From Stercorarius parasiticus (lineage: Eukaryota; Chordata; Aves; Charadriiformes; Stercorariidae), in contig VWZL01005122.1 in the NCBI GenBank assembly GCA_013396915.1, positions 713,887 through 777,886 of the forward strand: a DNA stretch of 64,000 nucleotides, in the 5' to 3' direction. Positions 12,660-24,325 of the stretch are shown here, piece by piece. Every line of letters begins with the position of its first letter. The first letter of the stretch is position 1. Made by a program: the position numbers and the translations under genes. The notes beneath the pieces are model-generated. The model made no database searches. It was given only the letters and a program-made list of their open reading frames with translations, and had not been told where the DNA came from.

Positions 12660-12690
12660 TGCATACATACACACGTGTATATATACACAT
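12660..12690. repeat. TA/CA microsatellite on the other side of CR1
   Basis: Short alternating purine-pyrimidine sequence (CATACATACACACGTGTA then TATATACACATG) directly abuts the 5'-truncated end of the CR1 copy. It mirrors the tract on the CR1's other flank. Confidence 0.8.
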
Positions 12691-13694
12691 GGCCCACAAC
12701 AGAAAACAAAGCTTGCACACTCTTACCTTTTGGATTTGGTTTGCTTGCCTTCCAGCCCTCAGTGCCTCAGTGTCTGACATCTGGCGCAGCTGAATCACTT
12801 AAACATGGAAGATCAAACACTTCAAAGAGTCTCAGAGTGGTTTTGGAAGGGGAAAATCCATTTGTTCTGAGAGTCAGGTAAGGCAACACACTGGAAGTAA
12901 TGTGTGGCACCCACAGTAAAAATAAGCTAATGAACACAGCTAATTTAACAGAAAGTTAAGGCAGGCTCTGACCCTAGATGACACAATCCAGGCAATGGTG
13001 TACGGACAGACAAGTAACAAATGTGTTACCTGATGAGATGATAATTGCACATATGTTTGAAAATAGGTTTCATGCTTTCATGTGGTACTTTAATATTGCA
13101 CATACAGAGGAAAGGTGATGCAATAACATTTTTAACTCTGTAATTAGCACTGTAATAATGTTGGCTGCTTAAATTAGTTAATAATATTAAAGAGAAGCTC
13201 TAATTTAATAATCAAGACACAAACCCAGGTATTTCTAAGGGAGGATGGCTTCCCACCAATCGTATTCAATATAATTTTGTCATCATTTATACTGTAGACA
13301 ATGGCCCCTGCAGAATGCAGCTGTGTTTGTAGAACTGCCCTGGATGCCTCCAGAAGAGACAGAAAAACATCACGATTTGCAAACTGGGGAGGAAATAAAA
13401 ATGAAAGCTTCCCACCACTGCTAGTTCCTTAAAAATCAATTTTAACGTAATTCGAAAAGTTCTGATTTTGGTACAGTTATTACTTTCAGTTGGGGTTTCA
13501 TTTCTGCTTTTAAAGTATAGCTTTCTAGAGACCTTACATTAACTTCACAGATTACAGCTGACATTGAACAGAGGTATAAGGTATAAACCAAATATAAAAG
13601 GCCATCCATTTCCATGCATGATTAAATGCTGACTCAAGGTACTGCAGTATTTTTGATCCCCAAAGTTTAATAAAATTCAGGACAGGCAATAAGG
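12691..13694. other. Intergenic sequence just beyond the SPOCK1 3' end
   Basis: AT-rich DNA between the CR1 flank and the inferred SPOCK1 cleavage site. No gene is recognised. If the true transcript end lies further left, part of this is 3'UTR. Confidence 0.6.
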
Positions 13695-13713
13695 AGTCGC
13701 AGACAAATTAAAA

Positions 13714-13719
13714 TTTATT
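13714..13719 (-). promoter_or_regulatory. Candidate distal SPOCK1 poly(A) signal (AATAAA)
   Basis: A minus-strand AATAAA hexamer lies about 4.1 kb after the SPOCK1 stop codon. It is followed on the sense strand by a U/GU-containing stretch (TTTGTCTG, then TTATTGCCTGTCC), as expected downstream of a cleavage site. Cleavage would fall at about 13690-13705. The call rests on sequence pattern only. Confidence 0.45.
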
Positions 13720-14687
13720 GAGACAGACAAAAATGCAACTATTTCAGACTACAGTTAAGCATTTACAGTTAACGAAAGATAGCAAAATGCTCACATTCCA
13801 CTGAACTCCTTATGGAAAAAGCATTCAGAATTTACTATGCAATTCTACTTACTATGATAGTCTACATCCATCTACAGTAGGGACATCAAACTGAAACACG
13901 AAATATTTGGATCTCTCCTTACAGATCTACACATTTAACAGTAACGGACATCAACAGCATTGAGAAAAGTATAAAAAGACCAAAACCCACCTACTGTAGA
14001 AAGGGCTTTTTGATGTATAGTAACTGTACAAAGCAGTCTATGTATTAAAGGAACTTGAATGGCATACAGAAGGGACTGCAAGAAAAGCCTACAAACGGAG
14101 GAAGCTAAGCTTGAGCGATCTGGTGGTCTGTATCAAGTGGTGACCTTAGATCTATGTCATTAGCTGCTTGAGGGGAAAAAGGCTACAAAACTTCTAATAT
14201 CAAAATATTCCCATGCCAGAAATGTACACTGAGACTAACAGACTAGGCCGGAGAGGCAAAGAGAAGCATTCACTAACAAACAGTGTTGTTTTAAATATAA
14301 ACTTTACATTTTCAATATAAACTGTAGAATAAATATTAAATAAACACTTCAAATGGTTTAAAATAATCGTACAGAACAGCTTAAAAAAAGGCGAAGAAAA
14401 GGAAAAGGAATCTTTGTGTTCACAGCAAAGGCCAGTAATGACCCAAAAAACCCAACTGTGCTGAAATCTGAACTCGAGGAGATTTTGATTTAACCACAGT
14501 AGTTAAAAGGACACCTTGAAACATAAAGCAATGCCGAACAGTATTTCATAGTCTCTAATATGAAAAGAAAATGAGATTAAAAATTGGTTTGTGTCTCTAA
14601 AAGAATGGGACAACTCTGATTCCATTTCTCACAATGAGAAAATGTTTGGAAGGTCAATGACTTGATGCAGATGGGAAGTCCTGCTTT

Positions 14688-14703
14688 AAAAAAAAAAAAA
14701 AAA
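14688..14703. repeat. A16 run (U16 in SPOCK1 sense RNA)
   Basis: A homopolymer of 16 A on the plus strand is followed by an A/G-rich stretch; within the 3'UTR it is a U16 tract in the mRNA. Confidence 0.9.
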
Positions 14704-14870
14704 GAGAAGAGAAAGGAAGGAATCAAATTAAGCTGGAAGCAAATTAAATCCTTCACAAAGCACGAAGAATGGAAGGGGCTTGATCTGGAAGAGCACTGGT
14801 TCTTGGTAGAATCCCCGCTTTCTTTTAAAGAAATAAAACATTTTCTTAATGCATCATGCCAAATTGGACA

Positions 14871-14936
14871 CGCACACATATATGTGTATAAATATATATA
14901 TACAGACACACATAGATATACACATATGTATATATA
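14871..14936. repeat. TA/CA microsatellite inside the SPOCK1 3'UTR
   Basis: Alternating TA, CA and GATA-like units include the 14-bp perfect palindrome ACACATATATGTGT (14874-14887). In the sense RNA it contains a UGUAUAUA Pumilio-type motif, although in such a repeat that match may be incidental. Confidence 0.85.
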
Positions 14937-15310
14937 GGCTGCAGATCCCGCAGCCACTGGAGGATGCCAGTGGATCACCAAAGGGCTTTGCTAAATAGCT
15001 TTGTAAGATTTGGAAACTTGCTTTTAAAGCAATCCATAGTCTGAGCTACCCTTCCAAGCCCGACAGCCTCTGCCCTCTTCCTGACTAGGCCGTGACTCCT
15101 TGTGATTTGTCACTATTCTCTTTAAACGTTCCTGTAGTCATACCCAACTGAACTAGTCAACAAAAATCACGTTTTCCCAATGCTGGCCCTGATTCAGAAG
15201 AAGATTTGAACAACTGAAGTAGGTGACTGAATGATCACCTGGCTGGGGTGTCTTCCTGAATCCAGGCCAGCGGGCTTCCACATTTGCTTTTAAAGGCTTA
15301 TTTAACAGCT

Positions 15311-15316
15311 TTTATT
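15311..15316 (-). promoter_or_regulatory. Candidate proximal SPOCK1 poly(A) signal (AATAAA)
   Basis: A minus-strand AATAAA at about 2.5 kb after the stop is followed by AAATGTGG on the sense strand as a weak GU-containing element. It could give a shorter mRNA lacking the distal 3'UTR. AATAAA is frequent by chance in AT-rich DNA, so confidence is low. Confidence 0.3.
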
Positions 15317-16317
15317 TAACCACTTTGCATATTTGCACATGACGCAGAAGGGCTGTAACCTTGGACCCTTGAGCTGCCTGCCAGGGCTTGGTTAGCCAGG
15401 CTTTACTCCCGTGAGGTGCTGGGCAGGAGAAGGGATTGACTATGTGGCCTTTGAAGTACGGCACAGTTCCAGGATTAGCCGTGACAAAGGGACACAGGAC
15501 TGCAGAAAAAAACCTAGTTGTGCGTGGAGAATGAGTCCAGTCAGGAGGATAAGCACAACTCTACTGATTGTGGACCTCAGTTTTCTGTCAGAGTGAAATG
15601 GCAACACTGTGCCTTAGGCAGGTCCTGCACAGGACAGCAGAGCTAGACCCACAGAGCATGGGTTTAGTTAATAAAATACCAGAAGGAAACCAGCCACGAT
15701 GTTTGAGAAGCAAGCTACTGCTGGCGTTCTATTGCTTCTCACAAAATCATACTGCTTAAGGAAACGGAAATGCTGGTTGTACTGTTCCTCTTGCAAGTCA
15801 ACATCATTTTCTATGAAAGGCAAGTAGAAAAAGCATACGTATGTGTGTGTGCATGCTGTGCAGCTCATGGACACTGATTTTAAAATAAATTTCCAAAAGC
15901 TATAGGAACGCCAAGGGGATTTGAGGAAGGGAGGATTGCAGGCCTTTTGCAAATGACTGTGATGACAGATTTTTGGGAGGATGCGGGGGCGTGAAACAAC
16001 ACACAACAAACTCCTCACGCTTTTACACATCCTTCTGCATTAATAACAATTATGCAGGCTTGCTCTTTTGTTCTCAGGTCATTGATCGAGATAAATAGGA
16101 AATGAAAGAGGAGAAAACAACTGAGCCCCTGCAACACGTGGTCTCTGAAAGGAGTTCCTCTTCGTATTGCTCTTGTGATTTTGTCTGAAAGCAGAGGTCC
16201 CACACAGAGGGGAGAGGGGCTGCAGAGCCCTGCCAGGCTCTGTGGGGGGCACTGACTTTGGAAAGGGCTGAGGACCACAGCCCTTGGGCCGGCGTCCCTA
16301 AAAAATCAACTTCTGCC

Positions 16318-16344
16318 AACCAGCAGGATATTTTCCTGCTGGTT
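16318..16344 (-). other. Perfect inverted repeat / RNA hairpin in SPOCK1 3'UTR
   Basis: Arms of 11 bp (AACCAGCAGGA and TCCTGCTGGTT) are separated by a 5-nt loop. In the sense RNA this makes a stable GC-containing stem-loop about 1.5 kb after the stop codon. The sequence shows the structure; a regulatory role is inference. Confidence 0.75.
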
Positions 16345-16376
16345 TGACTCCATACCAGCCACGTTTTGACTCCATA
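16343..16376. repeat. Two-copy direct repeat next to the 3'UTR hairpin
   Basis: The 12-mer TTTGACTCCATA occurs at 16343-16354 and 16365-16376 (period 22). The first copy overlaps the hairpin's last two bases. Confidence 0.9.
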
Positions 16377-17808
16377 ATGTCCCCACCTCTATATCCAACA
16401 CTAACTCAGAGGAAAAAAATATTCCACCTGATTAGTTTTCTGGGTAATAAGCACATTTTTCATTCTGCAAAATAACTCATGGGCAAATCACAGGCACGGC
16501 TAGAATACTTATATCTGTATCCTAATGCAAGAGTAGGGTTAAGGTAACCTCTTACTGTTTCTGAAACAGCAAAAATTTAATAAAAGGTCACCACAGTACA
16601 TCACTGCATCAGAGAACTGCAATGGGAAAGGACACAGCAAATAATTTAATATCACTATGTTGTGATACAACTGAAAAGCTATGAATACATGGGAGATGCC
16701 GAGGGAATCACAGATTGTATTTTAACACTATTCTCTTTTATGTGTCTGGATTACGAGCGTGCAGCTTGTGACACTGAGCAAAGGGGCTATGCTTTTGAAA
16801 CATGACCACCTAAAGTTGCTTTTTTAACCGGGACAAATAAATGTTAACAATTTAAATTAAAGAAATGACAGCTTATTACTTTTGATGGTTAGTGTCTTTG
16901 ACAGCTTTATAAGTTTAGAATGAGGGATTGCTAAGAGTAAATGAAGAACGGGCAGATCCATAGTGTGTGAGCGAGAAGCAGAGGAACAGCTATGGATGTG
17001 GTTAGTTATGATGCTACAAATTCACAAAACGCTCTTTCCTTAAACACTTTGAAAGGCAGCTGGACTCTGTTTCCTGCCTGTAGGGCATGGCCCATGATAG
17101 CTGCATGGTGCTCAGCATCTCTTAAGATCAAAGACATATTCCTTAACTACATGAAGAGCGTCAGTGAGCTGATCTACGCTCTGGTGGGAGCTTTGCCTTC
17201 AGTGTGGGATGGACTAAACCTGTTGGACTCGTTCTCAGAGAATGTAAGGAAGAGAAGATCCTGCCAGTTGGTTTCTTTCTGGATTAAACCCTTGGTGCTG
17301 GGCAGCCGCAAGTCACCATCCAAAGAGACTGACTCTTTACTGGAACATAACAAATATGGACTAGCAAATGAGGCACCTACTTTTCCTGCTTCAGGAAAGA
17401 AAAATAACTGTTTCTGATGTGATCCAGGTAACGGTTCATGACACTAATTCTCTAACTTGAGAAAGGCTTCTAAGCCTTGTGTTGGTTTGTTGAGCCCCTT
17501 CTGTGATTCTTCTTTCACAGGGTACATTTAATAAGCTATGCAAGCGAGGATTAAGACGTGAAATATTTTTGAAACAAAACTCATTACCTCTGTGATTAGA
17601 ACAAAAATCCCCCAAACCAACTGAACAAAAGCTGTATTCCAAACAGTCCTTGCTGGAAAAAAAAAGTTGTCTTCCAAATTAAATAGACTATACAAAATTA
17701 AACTCAGTAGAGAGGGAATATTTGTGCCAGGTACTCTCAGATACAATTGCAGAGATATGATATGACTTGCAATATTGTGCAAAACGTGAGTCCTCGTTAT
17801 GATGGGCA

Positions 17809-17999
17809 CTACCATATATAACCAATTTCATCATCCTTATCATCATCTTCATCTTCATCATCTTCATTAGCTGCTCTTACATGAATCTTCAGTTTCCCTT
17901 CTTTGTCTTTTTTAGCTGCTTCAGGCTCCTCTTCCAAATCATCCAACAATACAACAGATCCACCACTGCCAAAATCCCCTGAGGTTTCTTGCTCTTCTT
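17809..17999 (-). CDS. SPOCK1: SPOCK1 last coding exon: GAG attachment region, acidic C-terminus and stop
   Basis: The coding part is 191 nt: two bases completing a split Glu codon, 62 sense codons and a TAG stop at 17811-17809. The acceptor is a clear pyrimidine tract ending GTTTCAG. The translation opens EEQETSGDFGSGGSVVLL. The two Ser-Gly pairs within acidic context match the known heparan/chondroitin sulfate attachment region of testican-1. It continues through a Lys-rich stretch to a run of Asp and Glu residues (EDDEDEDDDKDDE) and ends IGYIW, the testican-1 C-terminus. The stretch just after VVLLDDLE is the most divergent part: this sequence has EEPEAAKKDKEGK where recalled human has a YERELGPKDKEGK-type sequence. 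The exon continues past the stop into the long 3'UTR. Confidence 0.97.
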
Positions 18000-19021
18000 C
18001 TGAAACAGGTGAGCAGGAAAGGTCATTCCCTCACAAGACACCAGATCCCTCGTTCATTGCTACCCTTGCCATTCAAGCCACTGTCTTTTGCAGTGTTACT
18101 TTTTAAATTCATTGGTTCAGCTATTCATGAAACAACCTCTAAATTTCAGTGTTCATCCTGAACTGGGATAAATATATATCAATTTACTCTAAAAAATTTA
18201 CTTGCGTAAAAAACTATGCATCACCCTCCTCCTAGAGACTCGACTGGGGAGTCTCAGTTCACACGGATGCAGGCCAGAAAATCATTACTCGTTTGTAAAT
18301 ACTTTCATCTCATCACAACTCTGTAAACCAGGCTAAAAATATTCCACAAATTGATCTTATTCGAGTGCATAAACCACGCTCTGCAAATGTAGCTATTGAC
18401 CCTGACACCTGTGATGTGATTCCGGGCATCTCAGACCTTCTGGGTCTCTGCTTTTTCAGTTCCTTCTTGAAGAAGAAAGCTGCATCCACAACCACCACTG
18501 AAGCACTCTGAAGGGATACGGCTGAAATCTTGCTTGCCTAGCTGTAACAGCTAATTGGTGATTTCACGTACCTACGTGTTATTGTCCTCTCAGCAATACT
18601 GTGGGGCTTGGTTGTTAATTTATAAAATTTTACAGGTTTAGGCCTTCCTTTGTCTGGAAAACATTATTCACGAAGCCCCAGTAAATGTGCGTTCCAGAGT
18701 ATACAGAACAATATATTTAATAACCATGCATAGCCTTAATTTTAATATCAATCACTACATTTTCCAGGCTGGGAGCAAAAATATTTTCTTCTCAGTGGCT
18801 ATTGCCTGTTGACTTCTGCTGCACTCCCCTACTCCAAAGGACCAATATGTATATAAGGGCCCCATTTGTAGTCTGAGTAGGAAAATATAGGAGGACTTTG
18901 AACACTGGTAGTCATGTTTCCCTGCTGTCCCTTTTGTTATCGTGCTCCATCGTACAGCGATGGCAGGGCTTACAACGGTGTTAATTCCTTTGTTGTCTGA
19001 GGAAAGCACATCATTACTCAC
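18000..19021 (-). other. SPOCK1: SPOCK1 last intron (1022 nt)
   Basis: This phase-1 intron lies between the thyroglobulin exon and the last exon, with donor GTGAGT and an acceptor tract ending CACCTGTTTCAG. It holds no recognisable gene or transposon. A small 7-bp inverted repeat (GAGACTC..GAGTCTC, 18235-18255) is the only structure noted. Confidence 0.93.
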
Positions 19022-19159
19022 CGCAACTAACTGTCCCTTGTTTTCTTGAGCCGGCTATCTCGTTCCCATACTTATCAACACACCAGCACTGCCCCGTGCT
19101 GCCATGGCACTGAGTGGCTTTGTAATAACCTTCTTCATTGCACCGGGGGATGAAAGCAC
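19022..19159 (-). CDS. SPOCK1: SPOCK1 exon: thyroglobulin type-1 domain core
   Basis: This 138-nt exon, phase 1 at both ends, begins after the acceptor TTCAG and ends at the donor GTGAGT. It encodes (G)AFIPRCNEEGYYKATQCHG followed by STGQCWCVDKYGNEIAGSRK and QGTVSC. The CWCV core, the upstream QC and the Gly-rich spacing are the signature of thyroglobulin type-1 repeats. Five of the domain's six cysteines are here and the sixth comes from the 63-nt exon. In this family the domain can inhibit cysteine proteases; for testican-1, inhibition of cathepsin L is reported (established knowledge, not visible in the sequence). Compared with recalled human sequence, Ile replaces Leu after GNE and Thr replaces Ala near the end. 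The final split codon joins to the last exon as Glu. Confidence 0.97.
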
Positions 19160-22100
19160 CTGAATAAAATATAAGGTATAATCAGTAATGCAAGTCTCTG
19201 TAGGAGCAAGCAGGATGAACTTGTCGCTTATTTACATGGAGATCTTTACAACGCTGGCAAGAAAATACATGTGATTATCTGGTGCCTAAAAAAGAGCAGA
19301 AATTATATATGATTAACTATTTTCAGCCACCCTGGTCACTGCACAGTGCATAAATGTTTGTGCACATATAGCACATGGCGGGTGATGGCATACGGTACTA
19401 GAGAGAGGTTCAGTCTGTCCCAGAATGATTAATATTCCCACAGAGCCCCTTTCAGATTTAACTCCTAGTTTTAAACTTTTCTTCCCAACTGGATTATTAC
19501 CCCAACTTCATTAATTTTGCATTTCCCTTCCATTTGCGCTCCTTCAGTGTTTATCATATAAGTCTTTCCACAACACTGTAATTATCCCTGGAAGGTATCT
19601 GCCATCTGCTTGCCAGTCACACTAATCTTAAGCGCAACCTCTGACTTACTAGGAGTTCCCACGTATAGAAGGAGAAGTAACACATAAGCTTTGCAGAGAG
19701 GGGCAACAGGATCTGAAGGCAGTAAGTCTTTGGATTTGAAGCCCAAGATTTGTCTCACAATAAAACCAATGTAGTTCAGCCTTGTAGAGTGTGGTTCATT
19801 CTGGCTTCTGCAGACAGGGAAGCACTTGGGAGAAACCTGTTTTATTGTTCCCACCATGTTCAGCAGATACAGCAAATGTACTTCAATATGAAAAGCCCTC
19901 TTGTCCCTGGAGATGAGTTACCTTTATTCTCAGGGGAGGTCAGTACAGTCATCTTCCCTCCTTTGCCAATTGCTTCAATTTGAAACATGGCAGAAACCCA
20001 CCTTTGCCCCCAAATTTCTTGTCTCAAATGATTTTTGAGAAAGTATTTTTCTCCTTTGTCAAAGATACCAGTGATTTACTGGTCATGCAGTAAGCTTTTT
20101 AACTAGTCTCTTCAGACAGTTCATGTGTCAAAGGGGCTATATCCACTACATTTTTCACAGAAAAAAATGAATGAGAAGGTGCGGCCCAAATGACATGAAA
20201 TTTCCTATATAAAAGACATAAAAGTGGAAGTCAGTCAATCTCATGCACGCACACATCTATATAAAGCGAATACTTGAATTTCCAAACTCATCGCACTGCA
20301 GATCTTGCCTAACGTTTGAGCGCTGCTAACGCAGGTCTGGAAGATGAGAACAGAAACCTTTGAACGTCTGCAGAAATCTTTGTATATGGGATCAGTTTTG
20401 GAGACCACTTCACATCCATTAGTGAGAGTATTTTAAAAAACTTCAAAGCACGATTTTATAGCAGGTTTGCTTATAGGAACTACCATTATGTTCATGTGCA
20501 AATGTAAGCATACTGATGGCTACCAAAGACTCATTTGCACAATTTATAAAAAAATGGTTCTAATAACCATGTATATATATTCGCCTTTGCGGGTTTTTGT
20601 AAGTTAATGCTCAGTGTTCAATCCTTTATTTCAATATTGATTGAGAAAGTTTTATTTCACGTTTATGCTCATGTCCCCTCCCCGTTGAGCACTCCAGGTG
20701 TTTATCAGACTATACATAACCTTGGGAAAAGTGCTCGGGTGCTGATTTTGAGCTGGTGTCAATCAGCACAGCTGGACCCATGTCACTAGAGCTCCCCTGT
20801 TGCATCAGATGAGCGTCTGGCTCCAGGGAAGCATCAAAAGGGGAACCGCAGTGGCGTTATGGGGTGAGCATGGAACGGCCTCTGCATTTTAAACTGTCTC
20901 ATTCTTTCTTTTTTCCTTGGGCAATGCAAGATTTCCTTTCTTTGAAACAGGTATTTTTGCCTGTAAAAAGCATGGATTTGAAAATAACAAAAAAAAAAAT
21001 ACGGCCCAGGCTCGCTGGCAACATAACTGTGCGTGGAAAGGATTCACGCTTTGGGTCACAGTGAAGAGTAGAAGGTACTTTTCCTTCTGCATGGGAAATT
21101 TGTGCCAATTTGTATGTAACACTGGAGCTTTAAACATTTAGCTACGCAGACTAATGTCACAGTATTCGCCAACCATCAGAGCAGAGATTGCAGCATGTCC
21201 TCTCCAACGTGTCAGGTGCAAGTGATAATGTGGTGAGGACAGAGAGTCACTGGGAGCAAGTGTTGTACAGCGGGATGATTCATCCCGTGAATCCTACACG
21301 GATCAGCCCCTGTCTTCAATAGAAATAAGCTCTGGCTACAAGCTCTCCTATTCCAGAGCATGGCATCCAACAGCCCATTTAGTGGGAACATTTCACCCCA
21401 TAATTTGGTTTGGCATCAGAGAACATCCGCAGGGTTTGGAAGGAGAAAGAAGTTCAGATTTCCTCTCCAGAGGTTCTTGCACAGACTGTGCTCCCCTACA
21501 AGGACCACTGGTGGACCAGCTCTACTATTAAGCACTACGAAACCTTAGTCACTCCCCACTGAACTGCTTCAGGCTAGTGAATCCTGCTTCCCCCACCTCT
21601 CTTTGTCCCATGGAGTATTTAATTATTTCACACAAACTTGAACAGCACTGTTGCATCTACACCCTCTTTATAGATCCAGACCTCTATCTCTTTTTTTTAT
21701 TTTATTTTATTTTTTTTGCATCATTTCCTTATCTGTATAATACTCCCCTTCCTCACAACACACGGGGAGAATAATTATATGCTAAAGATAGTGAAGCCCA
21801 CAGGTAGGAGCCTGACAGAATTAAGAGCTAGCGGGCACACAGCTCCCTGTATTAGCTATTATGTTAGCTGAATTCATAGGGCTGATACAGAAGAAAATAG
21901 TGACGGGAGCAGAAATTTATTACCGTAGTGATGTGGGAGAAGCATTATCAGGCTGCACAGTTGTATGCTCTAAAAGTACACTCTCTGCAGTTAATTGTAC
22001 TCTAGATAAATCTGGTAGGAAAAGACGAATAGTGCTGTTTACTTTTTAATTCAGTCCCCTGGGATGCTAGGCTCTATTTGAAAGCCTCCAAATTCAACAT

Positions 22101-24325
22101 ATCTAATGGCAATGGCTTTGAAGTACTTTGTTGCAACTGTCATGTGTTTTGAAAAATACATAGAGAACAAAATATCAAAAGTCCTCATTTTTTATCAATG
22201 GATGCAAGTTAACAGAAATCTTCTTCATGCATACTGTCCAAACTGTAAACGCTGTGCTCTATATGTCAGGGACAGAGAAGGAAAGAGAATAATTAAAGGC
22301 TAGTGTCTCTGAAAATATTCATCTCTCTTTTCAATTTTTATTGTTGCTACAAGCCTGTTTTTTGTCACGTGTATGTTTTGGTTTCCATTTGCATGATTTT
22401 TCAGTCAGCCAAGAGAAAAGACAATGTTTTCCGCTGTATAAATAGCTATGAGATCAGATTAAAATCTCACTGACAGATGCCATTATGCAGGCAGACTTCC
22501 AAGGCAGGTGAAGCAAAGAGTTCCTCTCTATATTATAATTTTCTAGCTTGTGGAACAACCTATCCCTGACACTTCTTGATTTGTTGAGCTTAGCCGCTTT
22601 CATCCCTCATTTTTTAAATACAGTTGACTAGAAGTTATATGTGGTAAGGGACCATTCTTACTGCTTTTACTTTGTCATTTTACTCCTGCTATTGTGATCA
22701 GATCCCAGTGACATGTGCTACAACTGCCTGCATGTTGTACTACCTGCAATATAGCCATTATTTTTCCCCGCACACTGGAACAAACCACTTATGTTTCAAC
22801 CCAGATGACATTTATTGCATATAGCAAATAACAGCAAAGCATAAAATAAATATGGGATAGCCAAAGCTATCTATTAGGTACTGGGCTTCTTATTCTTTTA
22901 GGTGGCTTTGAAAATCATGATACCCGTGAGACAGAGAACACCGTGACTTCCTCTGCCACAACATGTATTCGAACACAAATGCAAAATACTTACTGAATGG
23001 AGCACGCATACAACCGAGCGATCAATCCGCCCTTCGCTACGAGCAGCAGGAGCTGTAACTCTGAAACATCTTCATCTTTACGTGAACTTGCTATGAAAGG
23101 ACGATGGAACTAAACCATAGTCCCTGCAGCCTTTGGGAATGTTTATTCTTTTTTTTTAAACCAATGAATCCAGGTTGGGATCGTTCATAAGTACCTGAAC
23201 CTTGCAAATGGCAGTGGCATCTGGGAATGGCAGGGTTTGGCAAAGATAAGCTCTGCAGAAGCTCTGTTTGTAGGGTCTGCTAAGTCTGCTAACGAGTATT
23301 ACACAAACTAGAGTCTGAGAGCAACCTGAGCAGCAGACGGCAATCCGAGCAGACACGCGTGCTCCGTGCTGCAGCTCTAAGATGCTGTACAGATGCTGTA
23401 GGAACCTGACACGGGCTCTCGATGATGGGCCTGACAGCCTGGGTCTGAGGTAAGCCAGACCCTTCAAGGGTGAAATGCAGTGCTTTCTGTAAACGGAGAC
23501 TTCAGTCTGCACTGGCATGCCTTGCGTTATTTGACTTTATGTACACAAATGCGCTAGGACAGATGTTTCAATAAGATACCACCACATAAACACTAGGCTA
23601 CGTAACACTGTATGATTTTAGGGCATTAGTTACCTTAAATTTACTCATTTCAACAACCTGATTTTTTAGCAATTAAATGGGCAAATGCCACAGGGGGATT
23701 TATTTCACCTAAGTTTAGATCACCATCAGAACACTGGAAGTTATGAATCGATTCAGGTTCCCAATAGTCAACAGCGAGAAGGGCAGGCACTATCACATCT
23801 TACAGCATGGAGCATCCTGCTGGGCTGTCTAGAATGAGGTGGTCTAAATTCCTGTTTTCATATACACGGAACATACTGAAATATTTTTAAGGGTGATCAG
23901 GCAAAACTGAACCCCAAGGAATGCATGCATTGCACCATAACGGGAAGAAGACGTGAACCCATTGGCTCTGCACTGTGGCACCTTCAGTCACCCTTCATAA
24001 ATGGGAGGCTTGAGTACCCAGCAGCCCCCGTACTTACTCTGACCCACGAGGCGCCGAAGGCAGCATTAAGCTCTGTGCAGACAAGGCTTTGCATTTCTGG
24101 AGAGCTGTAAATTAGTTCCGAACCCGCTGCCACGCTGACACCTGTTCTGTATGTTGCTATCTCATTATTTGTTTAATTTCATAGTGTCAGGCCTATACTC
24201 CGTGGTGCATATTCCTGACTCAAAACATTAGTCTCTAATTGAAAAACCATTACTGCATATAGAGTTACAATAATCACAGAAGCTTTAATTAGTTGAGTAA
24301 ATGAATAGCAAGTAATCGAACTTAC
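19160..24325 (-). other. SPOCK1: SPOCK1 intron (5166 nt)
   Basis: This phase-1 intron runs from donor GTAAGT beside the 63-nt exon to acceptor TTCAG. It is AT-rich and contains a short (TTTTA)n tract at 21691-21717. I see no second coding exon, RNA gene or recognisable transposon; the open frames in it are short and resemble nothing I know. Confidence 0.92.
21691..21717. repeat. (TTTTA)n-like simple repeat
   Basis: T8 and TTTTA-type units in a SPOCK1 intron. Confidence 0.85.

Larger units (their letters stand above)
13695..17808 (-). other. SPOCK1: Probable SPOCK1 3' untranslated region
   Basis: The sequence after the stop codon continues for about 4.1 kb without a recognised splice acceptor or another gene, up to a canonical AATAAA on the minus strand (13719-13714). 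A 3'UTR of several kilobases is in keeping with my recollection of mammalian SPOCK1 mRNAs. The stretch is AT-rich, with many AUUUA-type pentamers on the sense strand. It includes a U16 tract (complement of 14688-14703), a TA/CA microsatellite around 14871-14936 and a hairpin at 16318-16344. Apparent open frames here, such as 16992-17417 on the plus strand, show no recognisable product and are taken as chance. The 3' limit is uncertain because a second AATAAA lies at 15316-15311; RNA 3'-end data would settle it. Confidence 0.6.

Noticed and set aside
12241..12793. Plus-strand open frames of 74 and 102 codons
   Set aside because: They are antisense readings of the minus-strand CR1 copy and its flank.
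12800..12885. PFVLRV-like similarity between 11393-11500 and 12860-12880
   Set aside because: Only about six residues match, the second copy lacks an acceptor, and the nucleotide similarity is weak; treated as coincidence.
1..13694. Search for a neighbouring gene such as TRPC7, next to SPOCK1 in mammals
   Set aside because: No exon with recognisable TRPC or other known protein sequence is present; the neighbour is presumably beyond the left edge.
16992..17417. 141-codon plus-strand open frame
   Set aside because: It lies antisense within the SPOCK1 3'UTR with no recognised product.
18235..18255. 7-bp inverted repeat GAGACTC/GAGTCTC in the last SPOCK1 intron
   Set aside because: Too short to stand out from chance in a 64-kb window.
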